Positions 11,606 through 23,024 of a DNA stretch of 64,000 nt are shown here, piece after piece (within the stretch, counting starts at the first letter, position 1; each line of letters begins with the position of its first letter). Below the pieces are notes generated by a model, which saw only the letters and a program-made list of their open reading frames with translations, did not search any database and had not been told where the DNA came from. Both the position numbers and the translations under genes were made by a program. The stretch comes from Lepidurus packardi (lineage: Eukaryota > Arthropoda > Branchiopoda > Notostraca > Triopsidae): positions 1-64,000 of the forward strand of contig JAKZAN010000098.1 of NCBI GenBank assembly GCA_023053545.1, in the 5' to 3' direction.

Positions 11606-12950
11606 ATGGACGTTGATCTATCTGTTATTGTTTAAAACTAACGGGTCTATCAGTATATGCGAAAAATATCAGACAAAAGACTGGCTCCTCTTGAGCTCAA
11701 CACCATCTACGCAAACCGTGACCACATTTCGTCAAAGCCTGCTAAAACTCCCCAACCCTAACATTCAAAGGTCAATTTCAAAGCAAAACGGAGCATGGGC
11801 GATCACATTCGTCGAAAACCCAAGCTATCGACGAATCTCCAATGTTACGGACAGTCCACTCAAAATATTCAACCCCTTCCAAAAAAAACAGTGTAACCAG
11901 CACGATCTTGTTCCATGCAAAACTGCTCTACGATCGCTCTAAGACCTCGGAATCTGACGACTTCAGTTGATAGAGGAAATAATCATTAAACTGTAGGCAG
12001 CGAGCCTAATATTAAATCGGAGAGGGCATGGATATCAATAGATGAAGTAAAGTGGGGTCGAAACAATGGGCTTTTCAGTAGCACCAAGAATAAGTTGCGA
12101 TTTAAAGAACAGGTGAAGTCAGATTGCATTTCAGTGCAAATAGTGGAAAAATCCCTTCAGAAGCCGTACTAGATCTAGGATGAGTTGTTTAAACAGGCGC
12201 TGGGCGTACAGACCAATATTGCCAGGCCGGTCACCTACGCTAATCTAATGGATGCTTCTGAATCTATTCAGTTGCCTGTCGTTTTGGAGGCTGAAGCTAG
12301 CCATATTGAGAATCTAGATCTGAGTTCGATACAAAAAAATGAAGATACGCAAGATCTGTCGTTCCGACTGTTACACGAGTTTAATGAGGATGAGCCAACT
12401 CTCCTAAGGCAAGGTTATCCACAGTTGGCTACTTCGCTTTCCAGCGCCCCCACAGAGGATATAATTGGAATACTTTTTACGAACTGGCTAGATTTAATTT
12501 CAAAAGCTGGGTTTGCAGAGAAGATGAATGGATACTTTGGGACTTCCGAGAAAGATGCTAAGGCCTTGAGCGAGGCTATATTCGTAAGTGTTTAGAATTC
12601 AATAGCTGTTAACGGGTGTTACTATATAGGGAGAACTAGGCCTCATGAACCCTCACGAGATAGGAGTACAACTAGAGAGTATATGCGGGAGGCGTCCAAC
12701 CTATGCGCGGAGAGTATTTAGAATGATCGTAGGAGGAAACCTTGAGAAAGAGAAGATAAGACTAGAGGATATTTTAGGTTTTGGGCTTGGCCTGGATGTG
12801 AAGAGACAATTAGTGTTGAAGGAGTTCGGCTTGGCATGTTTCAGAAGCATCAAGAAGGATAGTGTAGGGTATTGGGATTTATTTTTGGCAATGTAGACGT
12901 CGGAATGCATGCATAATTTGATCAAAGTCTTTGTACTGGCGCCAGTCTGA
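11606..12950 (+). CDS. Hypothetical protein (one intron)
   Basis: Exons 11606-12583 and 12630-12950, phase-0 intron of 46 nt (GTAAGT...TATAG); 432 aa, with several UAR codons. The N-terminal ~170 residues are basic and low in hydrophobics, probably disordered. The C-terminal half is compact and mixed: FTNWLDLISKAGFAEKMNGYF, then after the intron GELGLMNPHEIGVQLESI and repeated short helices. That half loosely recalls a helical bundle or degenerate EF-hand, but no binding loop is intact. I do not recognise the family. Confidence 0.7.
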
Positions 12951-13306
12951 TATCGAGACCCACCACTCGCTCGCATTTGCATGACCCATTCGGACTGAAC
13001 TCCTGTTCCCGATATCGCTCGACTTCAGCTGTAACTGTATTCTATTTGATACTGAATTATTTGGCATCTGCGTTCATGAGTCATCTTATGAGCATGATTG
13101 GAGTTAATCACCATTTTCCCTCTCTTCTTTATGCTAACCAAAATACTCAGCCCACCTTCTTGGAATTTATCAATTAACTAGAGCTCGCTTCGAAAATATT
13201 AACCAACTCGTCTGGGCCTATCTCAACAGCTCCCCCACCACTATCTTTATTTTATTAAGTAAACGAGCCTATAAGACACAATCTGGCTTCTCCTCGATTG
13301 CCCACC
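12951..13306. other. Intergenic region, possibly with a 5' exon of the next gene
   Basis: 356 bp upstream of ATG 13307. About 13182-13258 encodes a protein-like stretch (FENINQLVWAYLNSS) that could splice through GT 13259 and AG 13319 (61 nt) in correct phase into the winged-helix gene. I found no ATG for it, so the annotated start stays at 13307. Nothing else is recognisable here. Confidence 0.35.
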
Positions 13307-15244
13307 ATGCAGGTTCTAGTCCGATAAGCATATAAACACTTCAGACATCAGAAACCTCCTGTCAGAAGGGACGCACTACTCTCGTTCCTTTCGAAGTTTG
13401 ATGTCTTCGACTCATCCCCAGAATCTATCACCTGCATCCTTCAGAAGCTATCTACTTTTCTGGAGGTGGAGGATTATACTTCTGCTGAATCGGAGCTGGA
13501 CACAATTGCCAGAAAATGGGCTACGAAAGAAGGGCGACATGATGGGTAGAACGCGGAAAAGATGGAGCCTGAAGAATTATATAGATTGTCTTTGCACTTC
13601 TGCAAATAGACCAACAAGATGCTGTTCCAAATCTTTAAAATCATACTCAGAGCACCCAGCGGTCTGACTTACGAGAAAATCAGACAACACCTTCATACCG
13701 ACATCAATATAATAGCCATCAGTCACTACTGCAGGAAACTCTACACCTGTGGTTTCGTCCATGCCTCTCAAAATAAGGAGGGCGTCCTCATCAGAGCCAC
13801 TATCTATGCCTCTCATGGTAAAAAGAATACAGTCCTAGGTGCCGATATGAACATTGACCCCAAGGGCGCGTAATGGCTTGATGATGCTTCGGCAGTAAAT
13901 CAACCTGAACCTCAGGAGGAAGAAGAAAAACAGACAGGAGAGGTTCTGAAAGCAAAGGAGACCTTTCTAATGCGCTAATTTTCATTTTAAAGAAATATTG
14001 CTCTAAATTTGCAGGGTGCAGAGGCTCTGGAGAGAGGAGGGTTAACAAAATAAGAAATCTGTTTGAAGCTCATGAAAGAGTGCGAGAAAAAATCAGTCAC
14101 CCGCTATATCGACGCAAAAACTACTGATGAAGCTTCCTGCACGTCTTCCCAAGACAAGCCTTTCACCCGAGTTAGCTAACGCAAGGGCAGGATCTACGAA
14201 TTCAAGTACAGAAGTGATCTCACGCTAGTCAAGAATTAGTATGCTCGAGAGCCAAAGCAACAGGGGCTTCGACTTCGGCCACATGTCGAGAAGTTTCTTC
14301 TGTCGCTATACCCCGACCTGCGAGGGAAGACTAATGCCAATAACAACATTCTAAAGGTGCTGGTAGACGAACACGTGAAGGAGTACAAGACGAGTTTGGG
14401 CCAGAAAATGAGTGTGAGACAGTGCACTCAGCTAAAGTTGGATCGATACATTTATGTGCTGAACTATGTAGACGATCAGATTGACAACATCTTTTCGCTG
14501 AAGAAGTACATCAACGATCAACAGAAAGACCTGGGAACGGGTGAAATGCACAAGAGGACGCTGGAAAGTATTATCGAGGGACTGGCTCGTCTGGGAGCAG
14601 TTAGAGTGGTGAGTGATTATGTGGTGCCTCTGTGGAAAGATGGGGGAAGTATTCCATAGCGGAAGAGCGAAAGAATATCGAACAAGCCTGGGGGCGAGGC
14701 ACAGGAAACTGAACCGCGAAAAAGAATAAAGAATACGACGACGGCACCAAACCCTGCGATCCTGATGAGCGAGTCGCGATACCTGCGAAAGGTGCTCCTT
14801 GAAAACATTTTCGCAAAACTGTCCTCCAAAGAAGTCGACACTGCCAAGTATGCCCTCAAGCACATCAGGAAATATTCCAAAGAAGCCATACAGCATGAAA
14901 AACCAAAGCACTCCATTCTCTATCTCCTAGAATCTCAACCCAACCAGAGCCTTCCCATCCTCTCTCCTCTCCATCGCGATTTTACTGATATTTGCGCTCA
15001 AATCGACAATCTCATTCAGCCATTCACAGGGCTAGAAGAGTACCCCCTGGATCAGGACTTCAAGAGATACTTGAGAGTGTACCCAGAGAAAAAGGTAAGT
15101 GAGCTGATCAAGCGATTCGGAAAGGAGTATGTGCGGGAAGCTCTGAAACAGCTGGTGCAAATGGGATTTGCTGAAGTAAATATGGAGGAGCTGGAGAACG
15201 ATGTGTACCGTATGAAGCTACCGCAAGGAACATACTTGCTGTGA
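13307..15244 (+). CDS. Winged-helix protein, possible TFIIIC (B-block-binding) subunit
   Basis: Intronless from ATG 13307 to TGA 15242, 645 aa, UAR as Gln. Residues ~100-150 form a winged-helix-like unit (FKIILRAPSGLTYEKIRQHL, then HYCRKLYTCGFV) like the B-block domain of the largest TFIIIC subunit (GTF3C1/TFC3): a helix, a GLTYEKI turn, a recognition helix and a basic wing. More helix-turn-helix-like blocks follow (ALERGGLTKQEICLKLM; HKRTLESIIEGLARLGAV; VREALKQLVQMGFAEV). Repeated winged helices are also found in RNA polymerase III subunits such as RPC82, so the exact identity is open. A role in Pol III transcription is inferred only. The start may lie in an upstream exon near 13180. Confidence 0.55.
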
Positions 15245-15315
15245 TTTTGGTATTCGTGTTCTGATGAGTATAAATCGATATCCTTGATTTGAGATTGGCA
15301 GACAGTAATTTAGAC

Positions 15316-18094
15316 ATGGATTCCAGCAGCAAACTCAGCGACTTCGATATCCAAACCAAACTGGGCTCTGGGAGCTACGGAGTCGTCTACAAGGTCATCA
15401 AAAAAGCAGATAAAAGGGTCTATGTCCTCAAACAAGTGAACCTCGCCCCCCTCAAATAAAAAATGCGCAAGAACGTACCTTTTTCTGACATCTTCCACTG
15501 CACCCGTCTAACAAAAATGTACTCAGGCCATTAATGAAGCAAGTATCATGTCGAAACTTCGGAACCCATTCGTGATCCAGCACCTGGAGTCATTCATCGA
15601 CCGCAACTACCTCAACATAATAATGGAGTATTGCGAAATGGGAGATCTCTCGCTGTACCTTAAACAGCAGGCAGGCCGTCCCCTTAAGTAGGAGAGGATA
15701 TGGAAGATACTCCTCCAGATTTGCCTTGGGCTTGAGTATATCCACAGCAAGAGAATCCTGCATAGAGATATCAAGACCCTCAATATCTTTTTGCAAAAAG
15801 ATGATCGGATTAAGATTGGCGATCTAGGCGTCGCCAAGTTGCTTCAGGACAATATGGACTTCGCCCAGACTATGGTCGGCACCCCGTTCTACTTGTCTCC
15901 TGAACTTTGTGAAGAGAAGCCCTATAATGAGAAGAGTGATATCTGGGCGCTCGGCTGCCTTTTATATGAAATGTGTACCTACAAACACCCTTTCGAGGCA
16001 GCCAACCAAGGATCACTCATTTTGAAAATTGTTCGAGGCAAGTATTCACCGATACCTGAAAGCTACTCCAAGGATCTCAAAGATATAGTCGATAGTTGTC
16101 TAGAAAGGGACTACAAGAGAAGGCCAACTGCTGCTGTCCTTTTGGCTCGGCCTCAGATGAAGTCTCGATGCGAACAGCTTGGACTCTTAAACATATCATT
16201 GGATCACGATCTGGGAATTCAAAAAGGTTTGGATCCGAAGAAGCAATTCGTAGAGCAGCTAACAAAGGCATTAGACAAGAAAGAGAAGAAGTAGGAGTCA
16301 AAACAGCAGGTGGAACAACAAGCTAGACAAGTATTACAGGCTAAAGCGTAAGAACAGAAGAAAAGGGAGGAGCAGGAAAAGAAAGACAGAGAGGCGGCTG
16401 ACAAGAAGAGGTAGGAGGCTGACAAAAGAAAGGAAGAGGAGCGCAGGAAATAAGAAAACCGAAAGCTGGAAGACTGGCGCAAGGAGAGGGAGAAGGAGAA
16501 GGAAAGGTAAGAACACCTTAAGAAGGAAAAAGAGGAACAGCTGTCTAGAGCCAAGAAACAAGAGGAACAGCTCCGGCAACTCAAGATTGAGAAAGTCAAG
16601 TTAGAGAAGGAAGCAGCGCCTAAGATTTATGAAGCACCAAAGAAAAGTGTCGATCACTCCTACAAAGACATCCACAAAAAAGAATCTGACAAGAAGAGCG
16701 TAGCGCCGATGCCTAGGCTACTCAACGACTCAGAACCCATCCCTATCATTAAAAGCAGAGGATTCGCACCCTCCATTCAGGAATAGGTTCCTGTGCCTCA
16801 AGCACCGGCATCCCACCTGATCAGCCGCAAAATAAATTCCAACTCTTAAAGAAAAATCGTCCAGTACCAACCCACACCCAAAGAAGAAGTCAACTCTTCT
16901 TACGACAAAAAAAGATCTTCAATCGTCTCGTCTCAGAAGCAATACTCCCAAATTCAATAGTCTCCTTATCCCGAGGCTTCTCACGTTGCTGCTAAGCCCA
17001 ATGTCCCTCTACCTCGCGTACGTAAAGGTGCTCCTCAGTAGCTTTCTAGGAACGCTAAAAACCCCATAAGCAAACCTCGCGTGAGCAGAGAAGAAGAATA
17101 GCTGGTGGAGAATTTGCCAGATAGGCCAGGGGTAAAAGATTGTGATTCTTCAGATGAAGAGTCCTCGAGGAGAAAATCGAACCTGGGGTTTAAGAGCTTC
17201 AGAATTAAGGATGTGGATGATACTTAAGTACTGAAAAGGTACGAAGAGTTGATGGCCAAAAAAGATGGATCGGAGTCTGAGCTTCCTACTTAAGAGTATA
17301 GTATTGCAAACTAGGAAAGCCAGGAAATGCATTCTCAATACGAAGAATAATAATATTAGACCTCTATCGATAAATAAGAAACAAAGAATTGCGACGCTTA
17401 GCCTTCGAAATGGTCCGAACATCTTCCTAGACCCGATCTGCCCCACTATATTCTGAAGCACAAGCAGCCACCGTGCCACACGCAGCAGGACCATAAAACA
17501 CTCATCAGCCATATGAGTAAGTGGATTAACCCATATAGGAGGAGGCCTTCCCTGCTCCCCAAGAACAGGTAGACGCTTAATGGTCATTCGATGGAGAGCC
17601 AGAGTTGGGAGCTTTCGAGGAAGCTAACCATTTCCTGATGGAGACATAAAACCAAGAAGTAGGAGAACAAGAAGCAAATCCAGCAGAAGTAGCTGAGGTC
17701 GAGCAAATATAGATGACGCGAGCTTACCTGAAGTCGAAGCTGGGAGAAAACATGAAGAGAGAGGATGAGCTGAACGGGCTGATGCAGCTGAAGGTTGAGG
17801 AGTGCAAGGCTACCTTCAAAAACAACTACGAAGAAGTGATCGAATTCTTCCGCAAGAAAATCAATGTAACCCTAAATCTTGGTTGATGCCGTATTAGGCT
17901 TTTAGATGGAGTCGGAGTACAACGAAGAAGACGAGCGCGAAGTCGACGTGTTTCTGCGGAAGAAAGGTCTTACGGATGCCCGGAAGTTCCAAAACGTCTA
18001 TAAAATTATGCACTTTGAGATGGAACTGGAGAACTGCCGCAACATCATCCAGGGCATCTGCAAAAAGCTGTCCCACCTCGACTCTTCTGCCTGA
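15316..18094 (+). CDS. NEK-family Ser/Thr kinase with long coiled-coil tail (NEK1-like)
   Basis: Exons 15316-15474, 15527-17516, 17564-17865 and 17906-18094; introns of 52, 47 and 40 nt; 879 aa. Kinase domain ~1-265: LGSGSYGVVYK, LKQVNL lysine, HRDIKTLNIFL, GDLGVAKLL, TMVGTPFYLSPELC. Residues ~270-430 form a highly charged Lys/Glu coiled coil rich in UAR-encoded Gln. A long disordered segment follows, and the C-terminus (LKSKLGENMKREDELNGLM…) resembles the conserved NEK1-type tail. Centrosome or cilium function is inferred from the family. Without the third intron (GTAAGT 17517) the frame would break near 17.55 kb, so that splice is needed. Convergent with SRRM1, 76 bp apart. Confidence 0.9.
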
Positions 18095-18170
18095 TAAACC
18101 AATACATCCACTTCACTCTACCATCCTTCCATCCTATTTAATTTTTGTCTACATCTATCATTTTGCGACA

Positions 18171-19157
18171 TCATTCGTCAGAAGAAGAAGAAGAATCTTC
18201 TGACGAGGACGACGAAGAAGAGGAAGAGGAGCTCGAAGCACTCGACGAACAAACTATACTCGAACTGTCCGAACTGTCCTCCTTCCTTCTTCTGGTTTTT
18301 CTGTCTCGCGACTTGGCTCGCCGGCCAGAGGACTTCTTTCTCTTTATTCGAGACTTGCGATCTCCCGATCGTTCTTTTGCCAAACTGGATCTCTTGGACC
18401 TTCGGGTTTCATTTTAATGTCTCTGTCTCCTATTTTTGTCACTTGGCTTTCGCATGGCCTCCTCTTGCTTAATTTCCAAAGATTTCTGCCCTGCCTTGTG
18501 TGATTGTTTGCGATGCTCACGACTTCTACTTCTACTTCTGGTTTCACGTTTGAGCTTTTATCGGTGATGGGGTTCCTCCTTCTTTTCCCTCAACTCCTTC
18601 ATGGGACGCATTGGTATAGTCCGGTCTAAATTATCCTCATCAGCTGTGTGATATTTTACCAATCTCTCAGCGGCAGCCTTATCTACCTTCGTCTGCTGAT
18701 ACCTGTGGTTGGATTTCATAGAAGCAGTCTTGTTCCTAAGTTCTTCCAATTCCCTTCGTTTTCCCTCCTCCTATCTTTTCTTATTCTCAAGTAAGGAAGC
18801 TGGCACTCCTGTGGACGAAGTCTGCGCCTCTAGAAGTAAACGCCATAATTCAATCATGAATTTGGATGTAGCTTCTTCCTTCATGACGCCAGCCATTTGG
18901 ATGTGAATCTTTTTGGGGTCTGGGCCGCTAAACGTTTCAATGGTCTCTTCTAGCATAGAAACCGCGGTATTGGCTGCAATGTCATCCTCTCCAACAAGAT
19001 CCTGTACTTTTTGGTGAATCCAGATTTTGACGAGTTCGAAATCGACCTTGTGGAGATCGACCTTTCTGTCGTATTCCTCAGGCCAGGTACTCTTAGTCAT
19101 CATTTTGTGGTGCTTATTAGAGAATCGAGCATCCTGCTCATAATTAGTGCCCCTCAT
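18171..19157 (-). CDS. SRRM1: SRRM1/SRm160-like splicing coactivator (PWI domain plus RS tail)
   Basis: Intronless, 328 aa. The N-terminus matches SRRM1: RGTNYEQDARFSNKHHKMM parallels the family RGT-EQD-RFSNK block, followed by a PWI domain (KVDLHKVDFELVKIWIHQKV … LWRLLLEAQ). PWI domains bind nucleic acid. The C-terminal ~130 residues are rich in Arg/Ser dipeptides and end in a near-pure serine run (~residues 300-328), an RS-type region. In other eukaryotes the protein bridges exonic enhancers and snRNPs in the nucleus. It is shorter than animal SRm160 (~900 aa) because the RS region is short. The many tiny introns here imply an active splicing machinery. Confidence 0.92.
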
Positions 19158-19277
19158 GTGTTCTTAGGCAGGTTCTGAATCAGTTTGAATAAATCGGACT
19201 AATATTTAATCGGCACCCACCTTCCTTGTAAATCATACCACAAGCATCCAATCATCCTAAATGCTGACCACAATACA

Positions 19278-19829
19278 TCACTTCTTTTTCGCCTCAAACT
19301 TCCAGAAAGCGTCGTTCAGGAAGTGCAAAGTGTCCACGGCTACTCCTTTGTTCACTTCTTTTATCTCTTTTGTCGACATTCTCGTCACTCCAAGTGCTAC
19401 TGCATATGTTTTCCCTTCAACATACAACGCCACCAGGGTCCCGCTCTTCACATCGTCCATATGTGCGCTAGGGTGGGTTAGTCCCGGACACATTACGTTG
19501 GCTCCATTAATTATGAATTTAAGTGCCCCTTTATCGCATCTGAATACAGGGTAGAGCATAGGAAATCTGTGCACGAGTCTGAGACTGGGTACCACATTGT
19601 TTTCAACGATAGCGAAAGTGGGGACACTATCGATGATGACTATCTCGACTTTGCGATCATCTCCAGTGATAGCCTTGACTGAAGTCATGCCTGCCTTTTT
19701 GGGAACTACGCTTTCAAGAGCCTACTCATCAGGAATTTGTGTGTCGGCAATAAAGGCTCTTCGGACGTCCTTCATAGCACTCTTATTCATTTGGGCTTCG
19801 TGGCCCGAGGACTCGAGAGACTTCAACAT
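19278..19829 (-). CDS. MCTS1: MCTS1 (MCT-1) translation re-initiation factor
   Basis: Intronless, 183 aa, about the family length (181). The C-terminal PUA domain is clear: DKGALKFIINGANVMCPGLTHP aligns with human [22 protein letters not shown], followed by VALYVEGKTYAVALGV and VNKGVAVDTLHFLND. The N-terminus has the short helical MCT-1 lead and the PKKAG turn before the first strand. MCTS1 pairs with DENR, binds the 40S subunit and promotes ribosome recycling and re-initiation in the cytosol. One TAG codes for Gln. A start in an upstream mini-exon is possible, since family members usually begin MFKKF. Confidence 0.93.
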
Positions 19830-19972
19830 TCGTTTATCAAAGTCGATTATATTGAAAGACTATCAAGGTTTAAAGTTGGAATGAGAGACACTATCCATCA
19901 AGTAGAAAGAAATACTGTAATATTGAGGGCAAACAAGTTATCAAGCTTGCAGATGCCGAAGAGCCGATAATT

Positions 19973-21966
19973 TCAGAATTGGCTTGCTCTGCTCTTTAAG
20001 TCCTCGATCAATTCGCTCATGTCGTTCCTGCTTTCAACTTGGCTCAGAGCTTTGTTTTTCTGGGATTTATACGCATTTTTTTATAGCCCCAGAAACTGCC
20101 TCAGCTAGAAACACTCTTCCAGGTCAAAGTCCTTCACCAGTTAGTTTAAGAACCGTGCCAAGTTAGGGTGTCGTTTGTGGCTTGTCTTGTCAAACTTGGG
20201 CGTGGGTACGCTTCCTTGGTTTTGGTTGAACAAGTATCTCTTTATGTCACGTTGCAACTCTTCAAATTGACCCTCGTTCCTTTTGATGGTCATTGTATGG
20301 GCTAAGCCTTTTTTCACGTTGAACTAAAAGTACTCTACACAATTTCTATCTCTTGTGTTTTCTAGTCGTGACACTGTGGGCTAGAAGCTTAGTTCAGAAT
20401 ATGGAAATGGTGAAGGTCTACTCAGGATATGCGTAGTCCACATAAAAAAACCTACCAAGATGTTGTTGTGCTGGGGGCTGTCGCGCACAATATGATGGTC
20501 ATTGAGTATTTTGTTGAGATAAGTTTCCATTTATACCCTTTATCTTTGCGAGGGATTTTCAGCGGAAGGCTTGGTGGGGAACTCTGGAAGCACGATTTTT
20601 CGAATAGTCTTTACAGTTTCAGGGCTGATGAGAGGCTATATGAGTGAAGTCCTTGTAGATCGTTTGCTGATCCTTTCTTGGACTTCGGATGAACTAAGGG
20701 CGTCGTGAAGTCCTTGGAATTATCTAAAGGTTTTGCGAAGTTCGACCTTGTGTTCTGAGTCTGCGATAACTAAGAAGTATTCAATGTCATTTCTGCGTTT
20801 CAGTACTTTGTAGACTTTAACGGAGAAGAAGAGAAAGTCCTCCATCGGCTCAGAGTCTTGCGCCGGGGGATCTTCTTCGAATTTGCTGTCACGAACATAC
20901 CTGATTTGCCTATTTTTCTTGATGTCGTCGCGCGCTCTCCGAAACTCACTTTTCAGGCTCTCTGGTACTCGAAAAAAGGCCAGCACAAAATTTTAGTAGT
21001 ACCCCACTTCACTTAGAACTTCCTCTACGAAATCTCTAATTTCTGCAACGTTCATCTTAGGCTTTCTGAAATCCAACTGCGTCCGTAGATTGAACCTACA
21101 GCATTCTGCATAGAACTGCTCGAATTCGATGAGAGACGATTGGAACTGGCACAGAGCGACTTTCTTATGCAACACCCAGAATTCAAGAGTAACGGGTGAA
21201 GTCTAGAAAAAGACCTGGACGTTGAGGGGAGGCATTTCGGCCGAACTCGAGTTACTCCTCTAGAGTGCACGAAAGTCTACGTGTTCGTTCCGAATCAGAC
21301 TCACCATATTCTAGTATCTAAAACGAAACAATGCATAGTTCTCAAAGGCCGCAATCTATTGTCTCTGCACAAAGAAACTATAAATTAGCAGCCCCAAAGT
21401 ATCAGCCAGCAAGATGCTGCTCAGTATCAACTCAACTATAGAACCTTCTTTTTCGAGATACTGGAGTATCAAACGAAGGCCTGTGATCAGAGGGAGGTAC
21501 AGCCAGTATACTCGGTGCAGGGCCGAGTAAGGCTTTTCTTTCTTGATTTCCATACGCATTAGGAACACTTCAAGGACCAGAAGGACTGAGTTAATTGTGC
21601 TGCCTGATGTGAGAAGGAGCTATTGGAGTCCGATATCACTGAATGTGTGGAGGTCAAGTTCGGACTTGAGTTCAAAACAAAAGAATGCAATTTCCACAAT
21701 GTTTGTCAGCACAAATATCGCAATTAAGAAGAAGCGTTTATACGGCTGTAGGTCTAAGTTTAGAGGTGGAGGCTAGGTGAGGTTGAAAATAGGAAATGAG
21801 TCGGAAATAGTGCATATAAGAAGGAGGAAGGCGTACGGGCGAAGTTGGAAGTTTAGGAGAGTCCGCGGAGGCTGCACATGCTGACGATGAAGAAGACGAG
21901 GAAGATAGACGAGATCAGGAGGTTGGCAAGCTCAGTTCCGATAATGTACCATTGGGCTGGTTTCAT
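19973..21966 (-). CDS. Membrane protein with tandem PX-like domains
   Basis: Exons 21966-21837, 21753-20456 and 20380-19973; introns of 83 and 75 nt; 611 aa. Residues ~1-180 hold about five hydrophobic segments separated by short loops, superficially like the N-terminal bundle of an ABCC transporter, but no nucleotide-binding domain follows. The soluble half seems to hold PX-type phosphoinositide-binding folds in series. The second (~345-476) is clearest: FSVKVYKVLKRRNDIEYFL, then RKTFRQFQGLHDAL, then the proline-containing LPEFPTKP loop and terminal helices. A third (~477-570) has GQFEELQRDIKRYL, NLARFLNQLVKDF and QLRQFLGL. A more degenerate first copy may lie at ~230-310. An endomembrane tether or sorting role is inferred. 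Confidence 0.7.
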
Positions 21967-22242
21967 CAGAATCCTCGGGACAGGTATTTATTTGGGATAT
22001 TAAATATGGGGTGACTCGCTGATCTGCAGAAACAAAATTACTATTTCGAAACAATAGGATACAAACACCAAGGACTGCTGCGACCCGCGGTGTTCCCAAA
22101 AGCTGGATTCTGGGCCATTGTGCAATAGATAACTGTGCAGATGGACCCTGCTTGAACTGGTCCAACCATCAAATATTTACAAGTCAGAGTGCGGCTTTTA
22201 TGATCACAAAAAACCCTTCCAAGGACATAGATTCTTTTGACG

Positions 22243-22925
22243 TCAGAGGAAAACAAAAAGTTCCATCAGCTGGTCATTTGATAAATAGCAGTAGGGCTAT
22301 TTAAATCGGGCCTCTCCGTTCATCATCACATAGAATACCTCCTTCAGCTTCTGGCTACGTACCTTATTGTATTCAGCCACTATAAACTGGGTGTGACCCT
22401 GATCTTCTTTCGGGTCTGTCATCAGAGCGTAGTCCGCAACCGTCTTGCCGCTTTTGTCTTTTGCCATGATGTCTGCGCCATGCTGTAGTAAGAGTTGTGT
22501 CATTTGCATATTCCCAGTCATCAGGCACTTAATAAACGCCACATGCAGAGGTGTACGTCCTAATTTATCCCGGGTCTCCAGTGACTCGAGTCTGTGCTCC
22601 AAAAAATAAGCAAGCATCTCGTGGCGATCGTTCGTACAAAGGGTATGGAGGATGGATTCACCAAAAGCAGCTAAGTAGCTGGAGTGTGTGTCGATAGTCA
22701 TGAGATCGGGATCCTCGTTTCGGAGGTTTTGGAGGCGGAAGTACGAAGTGAGGTTACCATATGCGATGGCACGATTAATTTAGCGAGTCTAGGAAGGATT
22801 GGGAATATTGGAAAAATGTATACCCACTCAGACTTCTTTTTTAGGAGTCTATTGAGGTGATGCTCGCTCTGGCTGTAGATCTGATTGCGAACGTGTTGGA
22901 GTTCGTGGAAACTAAGTCTGATCAT
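22243..22925 (-). CDS. Ankyrin-repeat protein (one intron)
   Basis: Exons 22925-22824 and 22788-22243, phase-0 intron of 35 nt; 215 aa. Two good ankyrin repeats are visible: DKLGRTPLHVAFIKCLMTGN…LLLQHGAD and the next beginning KDKSGKTVADYAL, with a degenerate one before them (GESILHTLCTNDRHEMLAYFLEH). The N-terminal ~60 residues are helical and unassigned. Ankyrin repeats bind proteins; the partner is unknown. Confidence 0.85.
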
Positions 22926-23024
22926 GTATAGAGGCAGTTATACGGAAATGTTGCTATAATCGATTATGGTGGACTCCACAATGCAGAGCCTGATAAATAC
23001 TTTCCTGCATGTAATAAATCATCA

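Noticed and set aside
17440..17565. Apparent -1 frameshift in the long NEK kinase
   Set aside because: A 47-nt intron with a strong GTAAGT donor (17517-17563) restores the frame exactly, so no frameshift is needed.
21754..21900. Apparent frameshift with a second hydrophobic frame at the start of the PX protein
   Set aside because: An 83-nt GT-AG intron joins the two exons in phase. The hydrophobic alternative lies in the intron.
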